DNA of 5,395 nucleotides from Proteobacteria bacterium SPGG2 (GTDB lineage: Bacteria; Pseudomonadota; Gammaproteobacteria; Acidiferrobacterales; SPGG2). The stretch is taken from the NCBI GenBank assembly GCA_001643475.1, contig LXTK01000276.1, positions 1,018-6,412 of the forward strand, given 5' to 3'. The notes beneath the pieces are model-generated. The model had not been told where the DNA came from, made no database searches, and saw nothing but the letters and a program-made list of their open reading frames with translations. A program made the position numbers and the translations under genes. This document shows positions 1-5,273 of the stretch, in pieces (position 1 is the stretch's first letter; the number at the start of each line of letters is the position of its first letter).

Positions 1-465
1 CGCAACTGGCTCAAGAATCAGGATCTAACGATTCGCAATACGGAGGCCGAATTCAACGAGGAGCATTTCGAACTGTATAGGGAATATCAACATCATCGCC
101 ATCGTGGCGGCAGCATGGACGAGGGTGACCCGCAGCGCTACATCGAATTCTTGCTTACACGCCACGTAGACACCTACTTCTACGAGCTACGATTACATCA
201 GAAACTGTTGGCGGTTGCGGTGGCGGATCGGCTCTCTGATGGACTCTCAGCTGTCTATGGGTTTTATGACCCAACTGTTCCCAAGCGTGGTCTTGGAATC
301 TTCTCGATTCTGCTGGAGATTGAGCAGGCACGACGCCTTAATCTGCAGTGGCTCTATCTGGGTTATTGGATCAAAGAAAGTCCAAAGATGAACTACAAGT
401 GTAACTTCCGACCGATCCAAGCCTATCGTAACGGCCGCTGGTCGCAGCTTAATGACGATCGATGA
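1..465 (+). CDS. bpt: Aspartate/glutamate leucyltransferase Bpt, 3' part (5' end outside window)
   Basis: The frame is open from base 1 to TGA 463-465 and gives 154 residues without the N-terminus. Bpt transfers leucine from Leu-tRNA to proteins with N-terminal Asp or Glu, making them cytoplasmic N-degron substrates for ClpS-ClpAP. The visible part matches the C-terminal, GNAT-like domain of the Ate1/Bpt family. It contains the segments YREYQHHRHRGG, FYELRL, AVYGFYDP, KRGLGIFSILLEIEQAR, LYLGYWI, SPKMNYKCNFRP and a closing NGRW motif, in the family order. Family members run to roughly 235-250 residues, so about 80-100 are missing, including the N-terminal Cys-rich domain. The bacterial transferase of this family with this neighbourhood is Bpt (leucyl) rather than eukaryotic Ate1 (arginyl), but that choice rests on family knowledge. 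The gene lies 122 nt upstream of infA on the same strand, as in many gammaproteobacteria. Confidence 0.93.
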   Translation, partial: RNWLKNQDLTIRNTEAEFNEEHFELYREYQHHRHRGGSMDEGDPQRYIEFLLTRHVDTYFYELRLHQKLLAVAVADRLSDGLSAVYGFYDPTVPKRGLGIFSILLEIEQARRLNLQWLYLGYWIKESPKMNYKCNFRPIQAYRNGRWSQLNDDR

Positions 466-513
466 CGAACGAACCTTGGGCGTTGTCAGCGGTCTTCTTT
501 TATGACTTTACGA

Positions 514-542
514 GCCGCGGCGTATGCGGCATTATACGCGGC
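514..542 (+). other. GC-rich hairpin between bpt and infA
   Basis: GCGTAT (520-525) pairs exactly with ATACGC (534-539) around an 8-nt loop. After a 3-nt bulge (517-519), GCC (514-516) pairs with GGC (540-542). No T-run follows on either strand, so this does not look like an intrinsic terminator. It would sit in the infA leader of any transcript entering from bpt. A weak sigma70-like pair, TTTACG (507-512) and CATTAT (530-535) with a 17-bp spacer, overlaps the same DNA. It could be an infA promoter, but each box matches only 4 of 6 consensus bases. Confidence 0.4.
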
Positions 543-577
543 CAAATTTATATGCAAGGTGTTAAGGAGCGTAGTTC

Positions 578-581
578 GAGG
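578..581 (+). promoter_or_regulatory. infA ribosome binding site
   Basis: GAGG lies 6 nt before the GTG start at 588, which supports GTG as the start of IF1. A longer AAGGAG occurs at 564-569 but is 18 nt from the GTG, too far to position it. Confidence 0.55.
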
Positions 582-587
582 CATTTA

Positions 588-805
588 GTGGCGAAAGAAG
601 AACACATTGAAATGGAGGGTACGATTATAGAGACCCTTCCAATACTCTGTTCCGGGTGAAGCTGGACAACGATCACGTGGTAACCGCGCACATTTCAGGA
701 AAAATGCGTAAACACTATATTCGCATCCTCACCGGTGATCGGGTTACGGTACAGCTAACACCGTACGATCTCAGCAAAGGTCGAATCGTATATCGCGCCC
801 GCTAG
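588..805 (+). pseudogene. infA: Translation initiation factor IF-1, with a single-base frameshift
   Basis: IF1 is a small OB-fold protein that binds the 30S A site and works with IF2 and IF3 in translation initiation. Translation from GTG 588 gives the start MAKEEHIEMEGTIIETLP, then leaves the IF1 frame and stops at TGA 657-659 after 23 residues. From base 641 the +2 frame restores NTLFRVKLDN, AHISGKMRKHYIRILTGD and LTPYDLSKGRIVYRAR up to TAG 803-805. One extra base in the CC at 639-640 would join the two parts with no residue lost: 18 + 54 = 72 residues, the normal length for IF1. The two halves are otherwise intact and highly conserved, so this is either a sequencing or assembly error at a short C-run or a very recent mutation. 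A true knockout would need a second infA, since the gene is generally essential. No classical -1 slippery heptamer is visible at the shift point. The gene converges on clpA with 39 nt between the stop codons. Confidence 0.9.
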
Positions 806-820
806 GCGAACCGGGCGATA
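791..820. repeat. Inverted repeat at the infA/clpA convergent junction
   Basis: TATCG (791-795) plus CCCG (798-801), with a 2-nt bulge, can pair with CGGGCGATA (812-820) around a 10-nt loop that holds the infA stop codon. A second short dyad, GAATAG (834-839) and CTATTC (845-850), spans the clpA stop codon. Neither is followed by a run of T on its outgoing strand. They may slow or process the converging transcripts, but they are not convincing intrinsic terminators. Confidence 0.35.
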
Positions 821-844
821 GACATCGAGGTGTGAATAGGACGG

Positions 845-3094
845 CTATTCAGACGCCGAAATCTTGAAGGTCAGCTCACTCTTCTTGACCGAAACCTTTA
901 CCTGCCCGCCATGGGCAAGCTTGCCGAAAAGTAACTCATCGGCGAGTGGTTTTTTCACTTTTTCCTGTATCAGTCGCGCCATCGGGCGGGCACCCATAGC
1001 CGGGTCATGCCCGTGTTTGGCTATCCACTTACGGGCGGCGTTGTCCAAGTCGATAGTTACATTTTTATCCGCTAGTTGTGCTTCCAGCTCGAGAATAAAC
1101 TTATCGACCACGTGACCAATTGTATCGTCATCCAAGGCTTTGAACTGAATGATGGCATCGAGTCGATTACGAAATTCTGGATTGAACATGCGCTTGATGT
1201 CTTGCAGTTCATCACCACTGTGATCTTGGTGGGTAAAGCCCATGCTTGCACGTCCAAGCCTGTCCGCGCCGGCATTGGTTGTCATCACCAGACTCACATT
1301 GCGAAAATCAGACTTTCTCCCGTTGTTGTCCGTGAGCGTTCCGTGATCCATCACCTGTAACAATAAATTGAACACATCCGCGTGTGCCTTTTCTATTTCA
1401 TCTAGCAGCAAGACGGCATGAGGATGCTTATTGACAGCATCAGTCAGTAAGCCCCCTTGATCAAAACCCACATACCCCGGCGGTGCGCCAATCAGGCGTG
1501 AAACGGTATGCCGCTCCATGTATTCAGACATGTCGAACCGGATCAACTCGACACCCATGACTGCTGCGAGTTGTCGAGCCACTTCCGTCTTGCCGACACC
1601 GGTTGGTCCCGAGAACAGATAACAACCAACTGGTTTCTCAGGATGGCCTAGACCTGATCGCGCGAGCTTAATCGAGGTCGCAAGCGCATCGATAGCTTCG
1701 TCCTGACCGAACACGACCATTTTCAGATCACGCTCGAGCGTACGCAGTGCATCCCGATCGGTGCGTGAAACGCTCCTCGGCGGGATCCGCGCCATCTTGG
1801 CTACGATGGTTTCGATATCGTGGACACCGATGGTCTTCTTGCGCTTCTTCGGCGGCAACAATTGCAAGCTGGCACCGGCTTCGTCGATCACATCTATCGC
1901 CTTGTCCGGCAGATGACGGTCGTTGATGTAGCGGTGCGACAACTCAACCGCGGTGCGTAGCGACTGATTAGTATATTTGACCTGATGGTGATCTTCGAAT
2001 CGACTCTTTAGGCCGCGCAGGATCTGCACTGCTTCATCCACCGACGGTTCAGTTACATCGATCTTCTGGAAACGGCGAGCCAGTGCACGATCCTTCTCGA
2101 AGATGTTGCGATATTCCTGATAGGTGGTCGAACCGATGCACTTGACGTCGCCCGACTGCAACACCGGCTTGAGAATATTGGATGCATCCATGGCACCACC
2201 GGACGCTGCACCAGCCCCAATGACGGTGTGGATCTCATCGATAAAGAGGATTGCGTTCTTTTGCTTCTTCAACTGCTGCAGAACTGCCTTCAAGCGTTTC
2301 TCGAAATCACCGCGATACTTAGTGCCGGCGAGAAGCGCGCCCATGTCTAGCGCGAAAATGGTGTTGCTAGCGAGAACTTCGGGCACCTCAGCGTCGACTA
2401 TCTTCTTGGCCAAGCCTTCGGCAATGGCAGTCTTACCAACACCGGCCTCACCCACGTATAAGGGGTTGTTCTTTCGCCGTCGACATAAAATCTGGATCGT
2501 GCGCTCTACTTCTTCGTGGCGGCCAATCAAAGGATCGATCTTGCCCTGCTGTGCTTGTTCATTGAGGTTCACTGCGAATACATCGAGCGGGCTGCGTTCA
2601 GGAGCCGGTGTCCCGTCATCAGGCTCTTCACTCGAGGGCAGTTCGTCCTGACCCTCCTGCGGTACCTTGGAGATGCCGTGGGAGATGTAGTTCACGACAT
2701 CGAAACGCGTGATGTTTTGCTTATAAAGGAAATACACGGCGTGTGATTCCTTTTCCGCTAAGATCGCGACTAGTACGTTGGCCCCGGTCACTTCTTTCTT
2801 GCCGGCGCCCTGCACGTGCAACACTGCACGCTGAATCACTCGTTGAAACCCCAAAGTTGGGTGCGTATCTATCTCGCTACCGGGGCGCAGCGTCGGCACA
2901 TTCTCTTCCAGAAATTCATCGAGGTTACGACGGAGCTCATCGACATCACCGCCACAAGCACGCAGCACCTGCGCTGCGGTTGGGTTATCCAACAACGCGG
3001 TGAGCAAGTGCTCTACCGTAATGTATTCGTGCCGTTTCTCTCGCGCGCTCTGGAAGGCGGTATTCAGCGAGACCTCTAGCTCCGGCGATAACAT
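845..3094 (-). CDS. clpA: ATP-dependent Clp protease ATP-binding subunit ClpA
   Basis: ClpA is the AAA+ unfoldase that forms a hexamer, unfolds substrates and threads them into the ClpP peptidase. The 749 residues are close to the 758 of E. coli ClpA. Residues 1-145 form the double Clp-N domain that docks ClpS, followed by an acidic, Pro-rich linker (about 146-168). The first AAA domain has Walker A GEAGVGKT (215-222), pore loop KYRG (259-262), Walker B ILFIDE (282-287) and an arginine-finger pair R340/R341. The second has Walker A GPTGVGKT (496-503), pore-loop segment GYVGFDQGG (540-548), Walker B VLLLDE (561-566) and sensor 2 GARPM (701-705). No long coiled-coil middle domain is present, which rules out ClpB. 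The ClpP-docking tripeptide position reads MGF (618-620) where E. coli has IGL. The start ATG 3094 has GGAGG 6 nt upstream. The gene lies 33 nt after clpS on the same strand, so the two are probably co-transcribed. Confidence 0.98.
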   Translation of the reverse strand: MLSPELEVSLNTAFQSAREKRHEYITVEHLLTALLDNPTAAQVLRACGGDVDELRRNLDEFLEENVPTLRPGSEIDTHPTLGFQRVIQRAVLHVQGAGKKEVTGANVLVAILAEKESHAVYFLYKQNITRFDVVNYISHGISKVPQEGQDELPSSEEPDDGTPAPERSPLDVFAVNLNEQAQQGKIDPLIGRHEEVERTIQILCRRRKNNPLYVGEAGVGKTAIAEGLAKKIVDAEVPEVLASNTIFALDMGALLAGTKYRGDFEKRLKAVLQQLKKQKNAILFIDEIHTVIGAGAASGGAMDASNILKPVLQSGDVKCIGSTTYQEYRNIFEKDRALARRFQKIDVTEPSVDEAVQILRGLKSRFEDHHQVKYTNQSLRTAVELSHRYINDRHLPDKAIDVIDEAGASLQLLPPKKRKKTIGVHDIETIVAKMARIPPRSVSRTDRDALRTLERDLKMVVFGQDEAIDALATSIKLARSGLGHPEKPVGCYLFSGPTGVGKTEVARQLAAVMGVELIRFDMSEYMERHTVSRLIGAPPGYVGFDQGGLLTDAVNKHPHAVLLLDEIEKAHADVFNLLLQVMDHGTLTDNNGRKSDFRNVSLVMTTNAGADRLGRASMGFTHQDHSGDELQDIKRMFNPEFRNRLDAIIQFKALDDDTIGHVVDKFILELEAQLADKNVTIDLDNAARKWIAKHGHDPAMGARPMARLIQEKVKKPLADELLFGKLAHGGQVKVSVKKSELTFKISASE

Positions 3095-3100
3095 CGAAAA

Positions 3101-3105
3101 CCTCC
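3101..3105 (-). promoter_or_regulatory. clpA ribosome binding site
   Basis: CCTCC on the plus strand reads GGAGG on the minus strand, 6 nt before ATG 3094. It fixes the clpA start and allows independent initiation within the clpS-clpA transcript. Confidence 0.85.
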
Positions 3106-3127
3106 GCGGACTACAACCACTCTAACC

Positions 3128-3445
3128 TCAATCAGGCTCCATTGTGCACTGCAATGGATGCTTGTTGTCACGGGCGCATGCCATCACCTGTTGCACCTTC
3201 GTTTCTGCGATATCACGGGTGTACACCCCGCATATCCCCACGCCCTTCTGATGCACATGCAACATAATTCGCGTCGCTTCTACGCGGTCCTTGCGGAAGA
3301 ACTTCTCCAGTACGATGACAACAAACTCCATGGGAGTATAGTCGTCATTGAGCAGGATAACTTTATACAGGTCCGGTCTTTTTAACTTTGGTTTAGCTTC
3401 CCGGACGACGAGCCCATCGCTGGACTCAGGGTATTTCACGCTCAT
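3128..3445 (-). CDS. clpS: ATP-dependent Clp protease adaptor ClpS
   Basis: ClpS is the N-recognin. It binds proteins with N-terminal Leu, Phe, Tyr or Trp and hands them to the ClpA N-domain for degradation by ClpAP. The 105 residues match E. coli ClpS (106). After a variable N-terminal tail (about 1-25) comes the core YKVILLNDDYTPMEFV (27-42). It contains the N-degron pocket residues N33, D34, D35 and M39, and the conserved H65 in LHVHQKG. The segment GICGVYTRDIAETKVQQV and the closing HPLQCTMEPD are also typical. The start ATG 3445 is the first in frame with the family length. No strong Shine-Dalgarno precedes it (upstream minus-strand bases read TATTCTTACGGCT), in contrast to clpA. An upstream 76-codon frame ends in an ATGA overlap with this ATG (see findings). 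Confidence 0.97.
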   Translation of the reverse strand: MSVKYPESSDGLVVREAKPKLKRPDLYKVILLNDDYTPMEFVVIVLEKFFRKDRVEATRIMLHVHQKGVGICGVYTRDIAETKVQQVMACARDNKHPLQCTMEPD

Positions 3446-3487
3446 AGCCGTAAGAATACTCGATTTCGCTTACCTTCCGAGGCACTC

Positions 3488-3515
3488 ATTGTGCGGTCCA
3501 TGGCTAAAATTTCAA
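3488..3515 (-). promoter_or_regulatory. Candidate sigma70 promoter for clpS-clpA
   Basis: On the minus strand, TTGAAA (3515-3510, 5 of 6 matches to the -35 consensus) is followed by a 16-bp spacer and CACAAT (3493-3488, 4 of 6 matches to -10). A start about 7 nt further on would give a leader of roughly 35 nt before clpS. A second -10-like box, TAAAAT (3526-3521, 5 of 6), lies upstream without a good -35 partner. These were read by eye and are moderate matches only. Confidence 0.35.
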
Positions 3516-3571
3516 CCCTGATTTTATGGCATGAATTTTGACCCATCCACCCGGCCCACTCCCGTAAAGGA

Positions 3572-3585
3572 ATGTCCACGGACAT
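3572..3585. repeat. Short perfect dyad (possible operator)
   Basis: ATGTCC and GGACAT form a 6-bp inverted repeat around a 2-nt centre. The dyad lies 18 bp upstream of the candidate cspD -35 box and between the two divergent genes, a sensible site for a dimeric regulator. A dyad of this size also arises by chance, and no regulator is identified. Confidence 0.25.
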
Positions 3586-3603
3586 CGCCATTAACCATAT
3601 TAC

Positions 3604-3633
3604 TTGACTTGCAGAGAAAAAAAGAAGGATGAT
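3604..3633 (+). promoter_or_regulatory. Candidate sigma70 promoter for the cspD-like gene
   Basis: TTGACT (3604-3609, 5 of 6 matches to -35) and GATGAT (3628-3633, 4 of 6 to -10) are separated by 18 bp. If used, it would give a 5' leader of about 115 nt. Long leaders are known for some cold-shock mRNAs, but this one has not been shown to fold or respond to temperature. Confidence 0.35.
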
Positions 3634-3739
3634 GGGGGCCCGCGATCGTTGTATTTTAAAACCTTGCAGCACTACGACACGGGCTTCTACGCAATCGTAA
3701 TAGCGCGCGAGGACCTAGAATGTTCCGCGCCGCGGTACT

Positions 3740-3746
3740 AGGGGGA
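3740..3746 (+). promoter_or_regulatory. Ribosome binding site deciding the cspD start
   Basis: AGGGGGA ends 2 nt before ATG 3749 and 8 nt before ATG 3755. The spacing favours the second ATG, which also gives the family-typical N-terminus MAIGTVKWFN. Confidence 0.6.
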
Positions 3747-3754
3747 TCATGGGT

Positions 3755-3964
3755 ATGGCAATAGGAACCGTAAAATGGTTTAACGCCAGCAAAGGGTATG
3801 GGTTTATTATACCCAGCGATGGCGGCTCCGAAGTGTTCGCGCATTTCTCTGCCATTCAGATGGAAGGTTATAAGTCGCTCAAACAGGGACAGCAGGTGGA
3901 GTACGAGGTACAAGATGGCCCCAAGGGTCCACAAGCCTCGAAAATTCGGACGGTCGCCGAATAG
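3755..3964 (+). CDS. cspD: Cold-shock domain protein, CspD-like
   Basis: This is a single cold-shock domain of 69 residues, a five-stranded OB fold that binds single-stranded RNA and DNA in the cytoplasm. The N-terminus MAIGTVKWFN is characteristic. RNP1 reads KGYGFI and RNP2 reads VFAHFS. The segments IQMEGYKSLKQGQ and VQDGPKGPQAS resemble E. coli CspD (IQMDGYRTLKAGQ, HQGPKGNHAS) more than CspA, and clpS-cspD divergence is the classic location for cspD. In E. coli, CspD is a stationary-phase inhibitor of DNA replication; whether this protein does the same is inference. ATG 3749 lies two codons upstream in frame and would give 71 residues, but its spacing to AGGGGGA is too short. The gene is divergent from clpS and ends in its own terminator, so it is probably monocistronic. 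Confidence 0.93.
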   Translation: MAIGTVKWFNASKGYGFIIPSDGGSEVFAHFSAIQMEGYKSLKQGQQVEYEVQDGPKGPQASKIRTVAE

Positions 3965-3990
3965 ACCGACGCCGATCAGTTCGTTTCTTA

Positions 3991-4015
3991 AAAACCCGGC
4001 GCCGCCGGGTTTTTT
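3991..4015 (+). terminator. Strong intrinsic terminator after cspD
   Basis: AAAACCCGGC (3991-4000) pairs perfectly with GCCGGGTTTT (4004-4013) around a 3-nt GCC, and the second arm runs into six T residues (4010-4015). It lies 26 nt after the cspD stop. The A-tract on the left gives some symmetry, but the minus strand carries no gene that would need it here. Confidence 0.92.
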
Positions 4016-4054
4016 CTTCATGGAACCTTGGCCCGACGCTGCTTTCAAATTATC

Positions 4055-4060
4055 AGGGGG
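4055..4060 (+). promoter_or_regulatory. mnmA ribosome binding site
   Basis: AGGGGG directly abuts TTG 4061 and lies 6 nt before ATT 4067. It is the only Shine-Dalgarno-like element near the mnmA start, and its spacing fits ATT 4067 much better than TTG 4061. Confidence 0.55.
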
Positions 4061-5200
4061 TTGACCATTAATAGCGACCGTAGACATATCGTAATCGGGC
4101 TTTCCGGTGGGGTAGATTCAGCCGTGGCAGCTTGGCTCTTGCAAGAGCAGGGCCACCAGGTCACTGGGCTGTTCATGAAGAACTGGGAAGAGGACGATGA
4201 TCAGGATTATTGCGCCGCGGCCGAAGATCATGCCATCGCCCGAACCGTCTGCGAGCAACTAGATATCCCCTTAAAGACGGTTAACTTCGCTACCGAGTAC
4301 TGGGATCAGGTATTTACTCGCTTCTTGTCCGATAGCGCTGCCGGCTACACGCCCAACCCAGATGTACTCTGCAACCGTGAAATCAAATTCAAGGCGTTTC
4401 TGGAACACGCGTTAACGCTCGGGGCTGACTGCATCGCCACGGGTCACTATACCCGAGTCTTACATTCAGATGGCCGCTACCAGCTACTGAAAGGCCAGGA
4501 TAAAAACAAGGACCAAAGTTACTTTTTGTATAGCTTGGGTCAGACAGCGCTCGCCAAGAGCGTGTTTCCGCTGGGTGAAATGATTAAGCCAAGGGTGCGT
4601 GCGTTGGCGCAGGAAATTGGGCTACCAAACTACGACCGAAAAGACAGCACCGGTATCTGCTTCATCGGCGAACGGCCGTTCAAGGCCTTCCTTGGCCGAT
4701 ATCTCCCACCTTGCCCTGGGGATATTCGAACGCTCGATGGAGAATCCAAGGGGCAACATGATGGCCTGATGTATTACACCATTGGCCAACGCCATGGGCT
4801 GGCGATCGGCGGGCCGGGTGAACCTTGGTACGTGGCGCAAAAGGATCTCGCACAAAACATCCTCTATGTCGTCCAAGGCCGAAATCACCCGGCTCTATTC
4901 GATACTTCCCTACAGGCATCCGACGTCAGTTGGATCTCCGGCCATGCGCCTAAGTTAGCATTACGATGTCACGCCAAGATCCGTTATCGACAGGCTGAGC
5001 AAATGTGTGTCATCGACAAGCTCGGCGACAATTCGATCACTGTTCGCTTTGCCGAGCCGCAACGAGCAATCACACCCGGGCAATCCGTGGTCTTTTACGA
5101 CAACGAGATATGTTTCGGCGGTGGTGTCATTGCCGCTGTACCGCGGCACCATCATCGGCAGGAGGTAGCGAGCGAGCGCCTGATGGCAACATCTGGATAG
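4061..5200 (+). CDS. mnmA: tRNA-specific 2-thiouridylase MnmA
   Basis: MnmA activates U34 of tRNA-Lys, -Glu and -Gln with ATP and inserts sulfur relayed through the Tus system, making s2U34. Counted from TTG 4061 (379 residues), the ATP PP-loop SGGVDS is at 15-20. The catalytic cysteines are C104 in NPDVLCNREIKF and C200 in STGICFIGERPF. Other family blocks are GLFMKNWEEDD, ATGHYTR, NKDQSYFLY, GLMYYTIGQRHGL, EPWYV and TPGQSVVFY. I use TTG 4061 because it is the nearest accepted start codon. However, ATT 4067 has better spacing to AGGGGG, and it places the first cysteine at residue 102, exactly as in E. coli MnmA. TTG 4028 is also in frame but has no ribosome binding site and sits just after the terminator. 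The C-terminus has a tail (VPRHHHRQEVASERLMATSG) about 14 residues longer than in E. coli. The promoter is not evident. Confidence 0.96.
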   Translation: MTINSDRRHIVIGLSGGVDSAVAAWLLQEQGHQVTGLFMKNWEEDDDQDYCAAAEDHAIARTVCEQLDIPLKTVNFATEYWDQVFTRFLSDSAAGYTPNPDVLCNREIKFKAFLEHALTLGADCIATGHYTRVLHSDGRYQLLKGQDKNKDQSYFLYSLGQTALAKSVFPLGEMIKPRVRALAQEIGLPNYDRKDSTGICFIGERPFKAFLGRYLPPCPGDIRTLDGESKGQHDGLMYYTIGQRHGLAIGGPGEPWYVAQKDLAQNILYVVQGRNHPALFDTSLQASDVSWISGHAPKLALRCHAKIRYRQAEQMCVIDKLGDNSITVRFAEPQRAITPGQSVVFYDNEICFGGGVIAAVPRHHHRQEVASERLMATSG

Positions 5201-5238
5201 CTCCTGCCACTATGGGTAAAGGAAGCACGATCCAGAGC

Positions 5239-5267
5239 TACACAATCGGGTAATATTTTACTAGAAT
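5239..5267 (+). promoter_or_regulatory. Candidate sigma70 promoter before the right-edge gene
   Basis: TACACA (5239-5244, 4 of 6 matches to -35) and TAGAAT (5262-5267, 5 of 6 to -10) are separated by 17 bp. A start 7 nt after the -10 box falls on or next to GTG 5274. Confidence 0.5.
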
Positions 5268-5273
5268 ACGCCC

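Larger units (their letters stand above)
3446..3754. promoter_or_regulatory. Divergent intergenic region between clpS and cspD-like gene
   Basis: This 309-nt stretch must hold the promoters for the leftward clpS-clpA operon and the rightward cold-shock gene. It is AT-richer than its flanks in places (3505-3540, 3588-3626 and 3651-3660) and includes a purine tract with seven A residues (3614-3629). It has candidate promoters for both directions and a small dyad, listed separately. I see no tRNA, terminator or convincing protein gene on the plus strand. The minus-strand 76-codon frame at 3672-3442 is discussed under findings. Confidence 0.7.

Noticed and set aside
462..587. In-frame N-terminal extension of infA starting at an ATGA overlap with bpt.
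   Set aside because: IF1 is conserved from MAKE- at GTG 588, GAGG lies at correct spacing there, and the 42 extra residues resemble nothing in IF1.
633..645. Programmed -1 frameshifting to make full IF1.
   Set aside because: The site CCTTCCA does not fit the X XXY YYZ pattern, re-pairing in the new frame would be poor, and programmed shifting is not known for infA. An error or mutation is simpler.
2124..2651. 175-codon plus-strand frame inside clpA.
   Set aside because: It is fully antisense to the conserved first AAA domain of ClpA and is composed as expected for a shadow frame.
3656..4087. 143-codon minus-strand frame opposite the cspD-like gene and its terminator.
   Set aside because: It is antisense to a clear cold-shock gene and a terminator, and shows no recognisable domain; it is a shadow frame.
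5157..5208. Inverted repeat GGCAGGAG / CTCCTGCC around the mnmA stop, as a terminator.
   Set aside because: The arms are separated by 36 nt, no T-run follows, and it competes with another weak pairing (5192-5198 with 5230-5236); probably chance.
5005..5253. 82-codon plus-strand frame overlapping the end of mnmA and running past it.
   Set aside because: Most of it lies in another frame of conserved mnmA sequence, with no ribosome binding site or family match.
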